DNA from: Acanthaster planci
Lineage: Eukaryota > Echinodermata > Asteroidea > Valvatida > Acanthasteridae
NCBI RefSeq assembly: GCF_001949145.1
Contig: NW_019091398.1
Coordinates: 829,015-893,014, forward strand
DNA length: 64,000 bases
Direction: 5' to 3'
The translations under genes were made by a program, and so were the position numbers. Every line of letters starts with the position of its first letter. Within the stretch, counting starts at the first letter, position 1. Below, piece after piece: positions 52,201 through 63,800 of this stretch. The notes under the pieces were generated by a model that was not told the origin of the DNA, did no database searches, and worked only from the letters and a program-made list of their open reading frames with translations.

Positions 52201-52560
52201 TTCAAGCCATTCAGTGGTTGATTGCATTATGGCTTTGTTTTTCAGCTAGACAGTAACGCACATCTGTGCAAAGTAGCAGCAGTGACGCCTGCCAGAGCAG
52301 TCTCGATAGGCTCAGGCGTAATTAGCAACCATAGCCGTGATGAACGGACGGGGCGTGTACTAATACGAAGCCATGAGTAGTTATTGTTGAAATCCACTTC
52401 CTCTCTTGCAGATGAGCAGCCGTTCGATTGCGAAGAATGCGGCTGTGTTTTCACCAATGCCGCCGCGAGGGACCACCACCGCGCCATGCTGAAGTGTGGT
52501 GGTAGACACCCTCCATCGCGTTTCATCGGAGCCCATGATACCGACACCATCTTGAAATAG
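37300..52560 (+). CDS. PRDM14: PR domain zinc finger protein 14, nine coding exons
   Basis: PRDM14 is a DNA-binding repressor that works with CBFA2T-type co-repressors in pluripotent/germ cells and, in several animals, in motor neurons. Exons: 37300-37862, 41703-41867, 42123-42283, 44374-44535, 44925-45039, 46349-46578, 51537-51675, 51927-52079, 52412-52560. All phases agree, giving 609 codons from the Met at 37307 to TAG. Residues 1-240 are Pro-rich and include [17 protein letters not shown] and CALSGL (human: FTEEDLHFVLYGV, AISGL). The PR domain is about 241-375 ([68 protein letters not shown]). Seven fingers begin at C393, C425, C454, C482, C510, C539 and C567. Fingers 1 and 7 are C2HC, the rest C2H2. 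The Met lies seven bases inside an acceptor-bounded exon, so a further 5' exon must exist, coding or not. Confidence 0.96.
37863..41702 (+). other. PRDM14 intron 1, 3.8 kb
   Basis: It runs from GTAAGT to CTTTCTTAG. It contains a C-rich/G-rich low-complexity stretch near 40300-40370 and an (AT)n run near 41038-41052. No transposon ends or RNA genes were recognised. Regulatory content is possible but not visible to me. Confidence 0.6.
42284..44373 (+). other. PRDM14 intron 3, 2.1 kb
   Basis: It splits the PR domain between FMWE and IFHDG, as in other PRDM14 genes. There is a poly-G run at about 42828-42839. No further feature was recognised. Confidence 0.6.
45040..46348 (+). other. PRDM14 intron 5, 1.3 kb
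   Basis: It lies between the end of the PR domain and the first zinc finger. The frame in front of the zinc-finger exon stays open upstream of 46349 for about 90 codons, but that part has no PRDM14 similarity and is treated as intron. Confidence 0.6.
46870..47515 (-). pseudogene. Non-LTR retrotransposon reverse-transcriptase fragment
   Basis: Two minus-strand frames, about 47510-47400 and 47230-46940, together resemble the start of a CR1/Jockey-type reverse transcriptase: [13 protein letters not shown], then [31 protein letters not shown] and [13 protein letters not shown]. The frame shifts between the two parts, the catalytic YADD region is absent and the 3' part is lost, so this is a dead fragment. 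It sits antisense in PRDM14 intron 6. Confidence 0.85.
50960..51295. repeat. Composite repeat: interleaved inverted repeats around a tRNA-like unit
   Basis: Arm A (50965-50989) has an exact 25-bp inverse at 51056-51080, with core gcgccggggagatgaaat. Arm B (51001-51032) has an inverse at about 51258-51290, with core atacacgtcgggcaggg. The order is A, B, A', tRNA-like unit, B', so the two pairs are interleaved. Small hairpins (cttgtggttttttcacaag) follow the tRNA-like unit. Confidence 0.8.
51139..51208 (+). repeat. tRNA-like sequence (SINE head?)
   Basis: It reads CTCGGTGGTTGAGTGGTTAA (A-box region) and carries the B-box GGGTTCGAGTCCC. The 3' CCACCCGAG can pair with the 5' CTCGG-TGG apart from one missing G. 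It is Leu/Ser-tRNA-like in the D arm but has no proper variable arm, so it is most likely a tRNA-derived SINE head. Confidence 0.6.
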
Positions 52561-52729
52561 TTCATTGAATCCTCTCGAAACACAAAACATTTGCACTTCT
52601 GCGTCCAGTCTCCACTCATGAGTTTGAAGAAACTTCCGGAGCTTGATTACAGTGGACGTCCTCTGTTATCAAAGAAAACTATAACTCTTCTTCGAGCAGA
52701 ATACGTGCAGGTGCAAGTTTATCCAACGT

Positions 52730-52771
52730 AGGTCGATAGAACAGGACTCCAGGTCGATAGAACAGGACTCC
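52730..52771 (+). repeat. Exact 21-bp tandem duplication
   Basis: Two identical copies, 52730-52750 and 52751-52771, each starting aggtcgatagaacagg. The identity suggests a recent duplication within the PRDM14 3' UTR. Confidence 0.97.
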
Positions 52772-53191
52772 ATTTCAACCAGTTATGGGTCTATACTGGG
52801 TTGGGCATTGCTTTAAGAAAGTTGCGCCTGCGTTATGTTTAAATCTCCAAAATTTCAGTATTTTAGGAGAGTAGAAGACGACAGGCTTGGGGGAATTTAC
52901 TGGAAGAGTGCACAATGGAATACTTGTTTATCCTTCTTGCTGAAAAGACTTCGAGACAGCAAGAATAATGAATATGCTGGTTGACCAATGTTATCTTGTT
53001 TTTCACATAAAAAGTCTCTGCCTTTGAGGACGTTAAATATTCAGCATTTAATGACGTTGTGTGCTTAAGTAAAATTCGGTCTTATAATGTTATCGTGTAG
53101 AGTAAAACCCACCAATCGCCTGTTTTTATACAATGCATTCTTGTTCCTAGTAGCCTTATCGGAAAAGAAGTATGCTTGCTTTGAATACAAT

Positions 53192-53269
53192 TGAGTGAAA
53201 TTCCATTTTTGATGAACGATCAAATTCAACTGAGTGAAATTCCATTTCTGATGAACGATCAAACTCACC
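53192..53269 (+). repeat. 39-bp tandem duplication
   Basis: Copies at 53192-53230 and 53231-53269 start tgagtgaaattccattt and share tgatgaacgatcaaa, with only three or so differences. They lie in the distal PRDM14 3' UTR. Confidence 0.95.
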
Positions 53270-53468
53270 TGCCCACTGCACTTAGATTCACAATAAAATT
53301 GGCAGACCAACTAACATTTTTTTTGCATTATAGAGCATTTAAACTGCAGCTGTAGCCCACGTTCAGTCTAAACTTTGTTTTCCTTGGGTTTCTGTTGTAA
53401 ATATCGATGTAAAAACTTTTAAGATAATTACTCTTTGTAAACGTGTTTAGTCTGCAAGAGCTAGGTAC

Positions 53469-53474
53469 AATAAA
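53469..53474 (+). terminator. Polyadenylation signal, PRDM14
   Basis: AATAAA lies within ggtacaataaagttatttg about 0.9 kb after the PRDM14 stop, followed by tttgtcagtg. It is the first hexamer in a good context after the stop. Confidence 0.6.
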
Positions 53475-53490
53475 GTTATTTGTCAGTGCA

Positions 53491-55018
53491 GAATTATTCT
53501 CTCATCGCACTTGAATCCTTATTCAATTCTGAAAAGGACAAACCTCAAAATATTATTAGCAAAAGGAAGATGAATACCTCTGGCTTCGTCATTAAGGTTT
53601 ACAAAAGAATTTACAGCTTACACTGGAAACTAAGCCCTTCAAGCCACCAATACGACAACATAATATATAAGTATATGTATATTTGACATGTGACCAATAT
53701 TCTCAGTATATATACATAAAACAATGCATGTATATTCACACAGCAGCATAGTGATATACAAATTATATAATAATCTTCAATATATTTGACATTGAGTCTA
53801 ACACAGTTTACATATGCGTTGTTGTTGTTGAAAACCCATATTTATTTGCTATCTTTGTAATAATAAGTGCCATCCATCAGATGTTTGGTCTACATGTACT
53901 TGAAGTGAGGGTTACACTAGTAAAGTGAAGTCAATATTCACACCGTTAATCAACATTTTGTTTCAATCCTACCGGCGCTGCCTTTAGGCTTTACAAATAA
54001 TTTGATAACCTTCTTCACTCCGGTGTCACAAAACAAAATCACTTAATGGGTTTGGTGACAAACCTGATCCTTGAATGTTTTCAAAGGGTCAGGAGATTGA
54101 TCGCGTTTCCGTCTCGAGTGCTGGCGGCGAATCGATGTCATTCCACGGAGAAATGTTGCTGTCTTTGATTGGTTTAAGGAAAAGAATAAATTTGTTGTAT
54201 GAAAAAGACACATTTTATCATGTTGCGGCACGTACTGACCAAGGATAACTTTATTTACTCCAATTTCCGCCCTTTTCCTCTTGTGAGATGCAAAAGGTAA
54301 AAGAGAAAAATCGTCTCGACAGTTTATCTTTGAATTCCGTCTAAATTAATCAACCGAAAAAAATAAAATTATTCGTTACTTTGCATTATAAGCATTCCTC
54401 GGACCCTTTAATACCTCCTGTGATAAATTTCAGACGTTAGGCCTCTTTGTCATGGACCGGGTCATGCATTTGCTGGGTGATCATTTACCGCAGTGCTGGC
54501 GATTCGCTCTCTCTTCAGTTCAGTACCCTTTTTGGTCAGAACTCAGTCGCACGGACGCCATTGACTAATGGCACGGATTTTCGATTTATAGCACATGGCA
54601 TATGCCAAGTAACGGCTCATTAAACTCCGGAGATTTCACAAGTATTGCATCGAGAGCTGTAAGAGATCAATTACGGAAACATCTGGAACAAATGGGAACA
54701 TGAATGTTTCAAGAAGATCTCTGGTAGACATTCCGTCGTTGAGGCAGCTGCACCATAATTGCGTAGTTCATAACCGCTTTGTCCTATTCAAAAGTATTCT
54801 TTCCATTTACAAAGATATTCCTGTCCACCTCAAGCTTTCCCACAGTAAAAATACTAATATATATTTGACAAATTCAAAGCAACGTATTCATTTCGGTATT
54901 TGGAAAGTGATGATTTGTGAGAGTGTTTCAAAACCTATTCGTATTGCCTATCCATGTTTCTTTATTCGGTGCGTTTCGCACGCAATGCGTTCACGCGTTT
55001 CACTTTCACGGACACAAA
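53491..55018. other. Intergenic, no gene recognised
   Basis: AT-rich, with tatata/atgtata runs near 53660-53790. A long plus-strand frame (about 191 codons from 54700) overlaps the MITE at 55019 and has no family resemblance, so it is not called a gene. Confidence 0.6.
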
Positions 55019-55336
55019 GGGTGCGTTCGATTAGCTTCCCTGCACATACTAGTGTTGCACTCAAGGGAAGCCTCAAAATGAGGCTTATCGAACGCTGCAG
55101 TGTGTTTTCCAAGGCATTCTGGGAAAAAGGTCAAGTCCCCGCCACGTTCCATCATGTATGTCCATGCTCAAACAGTCCATCCGTGACGTCATTACACTCG
55201 GGCAGCCTCCAGAGACCCCCCTCGCCAGCTGGGGTAGTGGTGGCTGACACCAGGGCAGGCACGAACATCACGTGATCGCTAAACGAACGCTCTCGTGTAA
55301 GTTTGACTTACACGTGTAAGCTAATCGAACGCACCC
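55019..55336. mobile_element. MITE, 318 bp, 19-bp perfect terminal inverted repeats
   Basis: The left end gggtgcgttcgattagctt is matched exactly by the inverse at 55318-55336. Inside, tcgaacgct/cgaacgct words and a small tgtaagtttgacttacacg palindrome occur. The flanking bases (aaa and ata) do not form a clear duplication, so the superfamily is open (a Harbinger-like 3-bp site is possible). Confidence 0.85.
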
Positions 55337-55371
55337 ATAGATCGGCTCCATTATTAACATAACATATGTGT

Positions 55372-55448
55372 GCGTTGCGTTTGGCCGTCAAAATCGCCCT
55401 GGGAGCGTCAAAATCGCCCTGGGAGCGATTTTGACGGATACGCAACGC
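55372..55448. repeat. Hairpin with an internal exact 20-bp duplication
   Basis: Outer arms gcgttgcg and cgcaacgc enclose gtcaaaatcgc and gcgattttgac. The left arm is duplicated in tandem: 55387-55406 and 55407-55426 are identical 20-mers (gtcaaaatcgccctgggagc). The result is a three-part stem in which either left copy could pair with the right arm. Confidence 0.9.
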
Positions 55449-56584
55449 TCAGCGTAAGTGTTGACGCGCATTGTGGAAAGGCGCCTTTTGTCTGTTTGGA
55501 AACAAGGCTGAAGTTTAGAACAGGCCATTTATAGACCCCGCATGCTACATTGTGTAAACGCAGACTTATCTCGAGTGCCTCCTCGACAATTTCAGCCATT
55601 ATCACCCAGGACGTGGCAAAAGATGTTTTAAAATAACGAGGGAATTCGGTCAAACCCAGAATTGTAGTGTCAGGATCCATCTCCCCCCCCCGATCCCTTT
55701 AATCTCAACGACGGTTACTAAACGTGCATGTACATGTAAATGGATTTACGTCCCAGTGTTATGCCGTGGCACGCTTCTACCGTAGAGCAAGGATCCTTGC
55801 TCTATGCTTCCACCGACGCCCAGCGAAGGACATCACTCCAGTCCATCAGACGAGCGTTGCACCGGTGTGACCTGTATTTACACAGCTAATGGAAGCACTT
55901 TCCACGTACGACTGAATGTTCTCGACCGTCGGGAAACGAACACGACTCAGTTTTGTTTCGCCTTTTCCCTTCCTCTACTTCAGTCAGAGTCATCCATCGG
56001 ACGTGCATTATTTATATCTGTTATGGTGGAAGACCTCCAGAGACCAAGCCAAGTGGACTGAAGAGCAACCGTAGTACCTGTAAATAAAGACCGTGTGATT
56101 ATATTGCCAGCGCGGCAACTTATGTTGAGTAGTGCTAAAAGCGACTTGAACTATGCACATTGTGCTTGGGCATGGGTAACACGCGTCTAGTGAGTGTCCT
56201 TTCAGCTACAAATTGCTAGGTCTAGATTGTCAACGATAGGCTTAATGCTCCATTTCCTTCGGTTGGTTCTAATTATTCAGACGTTGCCAGCCCTCTAGCC
56301 GCTAAAGTGTCAGCTGCCAACTTCATAGACAACTCAGTGTGAGTATTAAGAAAGGCATCGTGTAATTGATAATTAATATTTTGTTTACAAAGTACATACT
56401 ATATACTCCGCTGAAGCCATCTTCCCAAATCATACAATCAATGCATAGATGAGACTCAACGCTGGAACACCCTTTGAAAAAGTGTCAAGGAAGTGGGAAG
56501 TGTCGAGCCGTGGGCTACTTGCAAAGGGTAAAAAGCTGGAGAAAGGACTTCGCTGGATGAGTTAAGCGTTTGAATACTTTGTTG
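55449..56584. other. Intergenic region and likely 3' flank of the sulfotransferase gene
   Basis: A plus-strand frame of 85 codons (55804-56061) is followed by AATAAA at about 56083, but it shows no family resemblance. No clear minus-strand AATAAA was found close after the sulfotransferase stop, so the end of that transcript is not placed. Confidence 0.5.
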
Positions 56585-57812
56585 TCATGTTTGAGATTGG
56601 ATTTTCTTGAATACCACCCTCTGCTTGTTGAAGATTTCCACTCCTTTTCGGTATAACAGTTCGTCTGCTCGCAAGATCTTACGGATTTCCGGATCCTTCC
56701 GAAGTTCAAGCAACTGCTTTTCCGCTGAAGGATCGGTCGTTGGCTGGTGCCCGGCGATAGTCCCGTTGGGTTCCATTGATTTCGACACGTTGATGGGGTT
56801 GCTGGTTTTGTTGTAGGAACCAGCGTTGTAGCGCCTTCCGGCGCACCGATCGTACATGGGCAGTTTCAGGGCTTGCTGTGCCATTTGCAGTGATTCGTCG
56901 TAGTGGTCTACCAGCATGATGACGGTAAACCAGCGTTCCATGTTCTCCAGGCAGTACTGGAGTAAAGCCTCGTGCAGAGTCTCGTTTAAAGTCAGCTCCA
57001 TGATGAGTTTCTGTCGGAACCAACAGGGGGCGCTCCTCAGCCAATCTTGCTTCATCACGAAGTCATGCGGAACGCCTTCGATGTCGATGTAGCGCATCCA
57101 GCGAGTCTTGTCGCTGCAGAACACTGGCTGGAACAAGAGCTGCCTGAAGAAGAAGCTGCCTTGGTGCAGAGCCCATTCGTGAAGGGACACCCTGCGAGCA
57201 ACCTGGGCGGAGCAGAGTTGATCCTGTCGTGCGTGCTTGCAGTACGAATGGGAAGACAGCGTCCGCTCGTACGGGTCCCGCATAACGGTGAAGTAGGCGC
57301 AAGGTTTCTTGTATCGGTCACAGAGTCCGAAAGAGTACCCACCAAAGTACACGTTGGGCGTACTCCGCATCTTGAATCGCCTCTTCCGCATGAAACGAGC
57401 CTCTACGGCCAGCCGTCCTTCGCTACTCAACACGGGCCCAACCGTCCGACCCAGACTGGCGCCTGCAATGTCGGACAGACACCTCTTGGTCGTTGTACCA
57501 GCCGCTTTGTTGTGGTGCAGGTAAACGAGGACGCTGTGTGAGTCGAAACGCATCGGCTTGTCCTCCGCTGCAGGCGACAGCGACGCATTGTCGTAGTTGA
57601 GGAAATAGTTTGGAATGAAGTTCTGCCTCACAGGCCACGGGAACGGCTCCTCGTGCCGTTTTACGGCCATCTTGGCCTGCCTCAGCCGGCCCAGTGAATT
57701 GACCCCCGACAGTTCGCTGATATCTCCAGGTGGCCTGGCGGGCTTAAAGGGAAATTCCCCTTCCTGTGTGACTTGATCTGAGGACGGAGGGGGTGGCCAA
57801 AGAGCACCATTT
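56585..57812 (-). CDS. Golgi-type carbohydrate sulfotransferase, last exon
   Basis: Such enzymes move sulfate from PAPS to glycans in the Golgi lumen. The exon starts after a minus-strand TTTTCGCAG acceptor (first base 57812). It encodes 408 residues and ends in TGA at 56585. An internal Met lies at 57670, but the frame is open and protein-like before it (GALWPPPPSSDQVTQEGEFP). Counting from that Met, residues 51-61 LHHNKAAGTTT form the 5'-phosphosulfate loop, and FTVMRDPYERTLSSH (127-141) is the 3'-phosphate site. Cys-rich and aromatic segments follow (YCLENMERWFTVIML). Five N-glycosylation sequons suit a luminal protein. No membrane anchor is in this exon, so at least one 5' exon is missing. 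The exact acceptor sugar cannot be told; the family resembles the heparan/chondroitin-type Sulfotransfer_2 group. Confidence 0.85.
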
Positions 57813-60800
57813 CTGCGAAAATAATTGTAATAACAAAAGGAGACAAGGAAATCAGTACCGATAATCTTTACACTTCCAAGGTTTAAACCTTTGCACCTCT
57901 ACATACGTGTACTTGTCGTTCGATCGGAGGTTTTTTTGCTGCTGAAAAATCTGATGAGATTAATGTATTCGGTGTATTCACCCACCAATGAATACCAAGG
58001 TCCTATGTACTCATTTGTGCTGTTATCAAGTAAGTCAAAATGTATGCTCAATGATGCACAATGCCGGTTCATGAACTTGTAAATTATAAAATTCACATTC
58101 AAGTTGGTTTCCCAAGTCGAAAAGTACAACGTGCCTGGAATTAGAAGCCGGATACTTGACGTCTGTCACATGACACATTCGGTTATGAATGCCTCCACTG
58201 GGAAGGAAAGGGTGTGATATGGAGAAGACTGCATATTATTCTCGGATCATGAGACGCGGGTCCGACGGCTTTGGCATGAAGAATAATCACCATCGTTAAT
58301 GACCTTGCCTTTTCCCGATCGCCTGCGCACAGGAAGGAATTTTTAGGGGGAGGGGTCAGGCCGGAGATTCGTTTTTAATGTCTCATTTTTGCGGACAAGC
58401 GGGAACGAAGATGAAACATTACATGAACATAATTGTTGACAATGGAATTGGTGCACTTACCTTTGTACACATTGGTTTTTTATTATCATTTCCTCTTCAT
58501 TTTTTCACCTTGGGTCTCGGAGCGGGGGGGGTTGATCCCCCCCGGATCTGCGCCTGGTGCATTATGCATATGTGCACTGATTCAGTGCCAAAAACAGTGG
58601 TCAGCAAAGGAACAGTTGAACTCACCAGGAGCACTTTCGGAGTTTAAAATTGACGTTGTAATGCTGCTAAACTTTAACATCTAATTGGCAAAGTTACATC
58701 AAATTACCACAGGATATTTCCACAAAAACTCTATGCGAACTACGCACCTCATTCACAATCAATGGACGTTTGAATATCTGTCTCTACTTAAAACTACTAG
58801 ATACTTTGAGGGGCGCATTCAGCAAAGGTAGGTTTCATTAAGGAATTGACGTTTTGTAATTTGAAGTATTAATAACCGGAAGCATTGTAAGCATTTGGAA
58901 TCAAGTAACAGGTGTTGGAAGTGTGGCCATTGGTATGCCGATTTCACGACGCGCAGGTGGGCAGCGAATAGTTGCGGATACAGATGGGGGGCTTCGGACA
59001 AGAAGCCGCCTGCGTCAAACAGGATATGGGTAGTGACCAGAACGAGTGATAGGAATGCTGATATCCACTGCCAAATCTGAAGTGAGAAGGCGATAACTGG
59101 TAACCTTAAGGTCGATGGTTCCAGATATTAGTTAAGACACGACAGTCACTGGAAAGGACAGGACATATTGCCAGACGAGACAAGGTAAGAAAAAACAAAA
59201 CCGTTTCGGTCTCTCGTGAATGGGCGAAACCATTAGATCAAGCTTCTCTAACTTCTTATTGCTAGCATTTGGAAACTCGATTAGATAGATCGTGGTAAAT
59301 TTGAGACGCTGTCAGTAATTTGTAATTTACAGTCACCCGCACGTTCTAGCCACGACGCAAAACTTGACAGAGCAGTTTGGTCTGTTGAAGGTGTCAAAAG
59401 TTAACCAACAGGACCCCTTTAAAACGTGTAATCAGCGAGCAGAATGGACTCACCGACCAAAGAAAGCAAAAAAAAAAAAATGTGGCTTATGTTGTCTTTG
59501 TTTTGGCCAGCCGTCGCATTGATATTTCAATCAGCGACGGCGGGACCGCAACAACACCTCACGCTCAGCCCGCAGATGTAATTCCATCTGATCACAGTCT
59601 TGGCTGGAGGCGCGAGCAACGTTTCCATCCCACTTCTGCGCCATGAAGAAGGCAGAGGGTTTAACGGAGCATGCCAGTCCTTGCATCATTTTAATCTGGA
59701 TGAGTCACACGAGGATAAAAAAAATCAGAGATGCTTGTCTCATTAGTTGAGTTCCTATAAGTCTTTGGCTGGTAGACAAGAATAATTAATACCTTTTACT
59801 TCTGCTAATTGATTCTAAAGCCACACACACAAACTACAAATTGTTTACGCCGAAATGTATTTATCGAAATACATTTTCTCGTTTTTCAGTTACTGTAATT
59901 TTGTTATTTAACAGAAATATTAGTTGTTCTTTTTCATGGGACGATTCACGTTTTGGAAACTGGGTACTAGCAACACACACAGCTGTCTGAGCAATGCATG
60001 TAACCGTTTCTCGCAAGACCGCAGAACATTTTACACATAACCTTTTTTCATAGTACGTGATATCAACAAAGAAGGCGTGTGATTTCCCAATATCTTTAAA
60101 CTACAGGCCTAGATATGACATAAAATGATGTACGCAGACTTGGGCGGTGGTTTAGTGAATGTCATTGTATTTGTGGAGCCTAGACCTAGAATGGCAAGCA
60201 CATAGAGAGAAGCACTGACGTGTCGGGTATACTCCAAAATGATTTTTTTTCTACACAGTGTCTTTAAGAACACGAAACACTTTCCGTACAGCGTATTCTG
60301 AGAATACGAATCGTGGCTAGTACGCGAGGCATGTACGTGGGCTGGACTAATGCAAGACACGAGGCACGTCAGCGAAGGATGTCACTGGGGCAGGAGGCGA
60401 GAAGCAATTGGTAGGCATGCAGTCGATCCCCGGAGGGCAAATTGGAAAAAAAAAGGACGGTGCACCACTTTGTCAAAATGTTACTCTTGGGAGAGACCGA
60501 GCCGTGCATGGCAGCGGATGTTTCCGACTGATTGATAAAACCTCTTTTTGGCCGACTAGTTTTGCAAAATGCAATCACTAACGAATCATACAATTTCAAC
60601 CCAAGATCGGTCGATTAAATCAGAGCCATACGCTTACGAAATCGTATCCATTTGATTGAATCAGTAATATCGAATGGCAATATCAGAAAATGAAATACAA
60701 GCTGTTTATACTTTCCATCTAGATTATAAACTGTTCTCGCAAACAAACATGCATTTCTCTTGCCTCATACTGTTCCAGATAAACAGTCCCTCAAGAAATA

Positions 60801-63800
60801 GACCAACTTACTCGTGCGTGCTAAACGTCGATATCTTTTTGCGGAAGTGCTAAAAACATCCTTCAGTGCACTTTAAGGAATTGCTCCGGTGACTCCCCAT
60901 CTTCAGTAAGCAGAGTTATATTTTGTTCTTGTCTTTTTAAGCTATAATGCTTCTTCCCCGTGCAGCTCCTATACCGCTGCTATATTGATGCAGTAACTGA
61001 TGCTCTTAACAGTAGGCCTACCGTATGGAGATACCGGAACTGCAGTTGTACCGAACACAGGTGTTCCTTTAAACTTGACGAGGGCGTACATTTGGCAAGT
61101 CCTACCACCTGTCCACGATAGTTGTGCCACCGCAATATTGGCTTCTGTTTTTGAGAAGCGCACAATAAACGTACAGTACATGCAGGTCTAATACAAATCC
61201 GCACCAATCCCCGTCAGCTGATTGGTGGATCATTGACCACATGTCATTGAATTATTTGTTCTATTTAACGGGCACCGTCGAACAAGACTCCCTTCCCTTG
61301 CCTGGTTCCCGCCCCATTCACAGTAATAAAGAAGATATTAATGTAGGGATGAGAACTATAGTTTGACATTACACGAAACTACCGTGCTTGAGACATCACG
61401 AATCTGTTTCGCAAAACCGTGATCAAATGTTAATACGCAAGGACCGTTAAAGGAACCAGGAAATAGAAATATGTTAGTAAATTTTACTAAAAACCCTTGA
61501 AATTGCATCTTTGGGTTTCAATTAACCTTATTTTAAATTTTGTTTTGCAATTTTAACCCATATTTTGTTTTTTTGGGGTTTATGCTAATAAAATTTGCAT
61601 ATTCATGAGCAGAACTATGATGTCATCCAAGGTACTGAATCTCAATGTTGCACCGATTTGTGCACAGAAAATGTCTAGATTTTTCTTACCACTGCTATAG
61701 CAGGTTTCATTATTGCTATGTGAGTATATGGCAATAATCCAGCAAAAATCCTTTTCACAGAAATGTTCCAAACATGCAACCATGTCTGCCTGGATTTACA
61801 TCAAAGCAAAAGCTCCCCCACTTGTCCAGAAATGCTTGGACGATTTTTAATGTTTGAAAAGTGCACTGTTCAGTTTACATAACTCAAAAAAGATGTCAAG
61901 CAGTCTTCACGGAAGAAGAGTACAGAGATACACAAAAAGTGATTCTAAGAAAAATTCATTTCCTGGATCCTTTAATTTGTTCTCTGAACAGACACGGTTT
62001 TATGCACGTATTGTACAAACAAATATGTTTCGCATTCATGCAATGGTAAGAAAAATATTTTATTCTGTGGCATTCGGTCATTTCACTTCACATTTCTATC
62101 CAAACAGGCCCAACCAATTCAATACCATGAACGTATACCGCCTAATCGCAAGAGTCTTTAAACAGTCTTATTTCTCTTACTTTCTTACCTCCAAAAATCT
62201 TTTCACACACTGTTAACCAGATCTGCTCAGTGTGTTTAGGAGGTAATTGTGCGCAACTGTAATGGCGAATTCGTCCGCAAAAAAGCAATTGCATGCACAG
62301 CACCGTCGGGCGCAATCCCCGATGCCTCTCCGTCACCACATCTGATATCGAAAAATCGTTAAGCGGAAAGGCGATTGGGACAGTTCTGGGGCAAGCTTTC
62401 TAACCTCACCTTTCTCTTCCCGCACAGAATGACAAATATTGTGTCTGCCTCGACTCTGCGAGTTATTGACTCTGGTTTCTCTGCCTCGAAGAATCGCCCG
62501 AAAACATTCCCGATTTTTTTCCACTGGAGAACTCCCTTTACATAATTACAAAGGGCGGCTGATTTTCATCCAATTTGGCAAGAAGAGGCCGAGTGAATCT
62601 TGCGTGAGATTGGTCTTCCTTCATAAGGAATCTTAAGGCTCCATCGAAATAGGTTTGCCTTAGAATTAGTTTGTATACTCTTCTACAAGCCGATTGCTTC
62701 TTGATATATTAGTCAAAATCAACGTGGTCCATGATTTGAACTTCGAGTGAGAACGTTTCGTTTCGTTTTCAAGAGGCAATCTTACTTCACCGCAATATCA
62801 CTATGTTCTCTTAGACAGAGTATATACAAGGACACATCTTGACAGAATCCTAGCTGATTTTAAAATAAATTCGAACTGGATTATACCTTTGATTGCCATC
62901 AAGTAACAACACAATGATGCTGGTTTTTTGTCCTTTAATAATCCAATTGCGTTGATGATTTTACATGAAATTACTCACTATTCAACAGAGCGCAACCGCT
63001 CGTTCGCCCCAGTCCCCCAAGGCATTCGAAAATGATAATTTAGACCCAGAAATGGACTGACTACGTAAATAGCGCATGGTGAAGTTCTATGATTTGCTGC
63101 AAGGAAAAGCTCCATTGACGTGTCCAGAATAACATCGTGCCATGCAGCCATGTACATGACGTAGCTATCCAATGATTTTAAAGGTTTTAAATTAGATTTA
63201 GAAATTCAACTGTAAGATCAGCTGAAAACGTGAAAGATATTTGGGGCATACTTATAATAGAAATCAAACTCGGCACCCCCTTCTTTGAAATTTTGGTAGC
63301 AGTTGAGTTTTGTAATTTGGTTTTGTTCCGTTTTCTTATGTAAAAAAGGTCAAACCAAAAGGCCTCCAAAATTCCCTTCTGACGTGGCTGTGCGAGACAG
63401 CTTTTGAAATGGCTATTTTTACCACTCCAAGGTGGCCTGCATCGCTACAGGAAGACCGTGAGTCAACAAGAACGCAGAAAACGGGAAAGGCTTTGTCAAG
63501 AGGCTTTTGCTTAAAAACACATATTTTCTACGAGGTGAGGCACGGGGAAAGTCACCATAAGACGCTACGCGTTGTTGTTGCTGGCAGAAAGGTTCGGTTT
63601 CCCTGAAGTCCTGTATCAATATCCCACGGCATCGTGCGCACTGCAAGTTATCAAACATTGTGGAACGTGTCTGAAAAGGTTGTTGTTTTGGTTTGTTTTT
63701 CTCAGTATACCTTTGGAATTTACACTCATTGGATTTTGCAACTTGTAAGTTGTAATTCTACAGTGCTTAGGCCTGCTCTTGGAACGAGACAAATATAATA

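Larger units (their letters stand above)
52561..53490 (+). other. PRDM14 3' untranslated region (inferred)
   Basis: Sequence from the TAG to the AATAAA at 53469-53474 and a presumed cleavage point shortly after. It contains two short tandem duplications (listed below) and is otherwise AT-rich with no open frame of interest. Confidence 0.65.

Noticed and set aside
54700-55275. 191-codon plus-strand open frame
   Set aside because: It has no family resemblance and no codon bias, and its second half lies inside the MITE starting at 55019.
56585-57670. Start of the sulfotransferase at the Met at 57670
   Set aside because: The frame stays open to a good acceptor at 57812, with protein-like sequence before the Met, and no membrane anchor follows the Met. 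The true start is in an upstream exon.
58895-59080. Plus-strand frame with CWKCGHW, zinc-knuckle-like
   Set aside because: Only one Cys pair has sensible spacing, there is no second finger half, and no supporting gene structure nearby.
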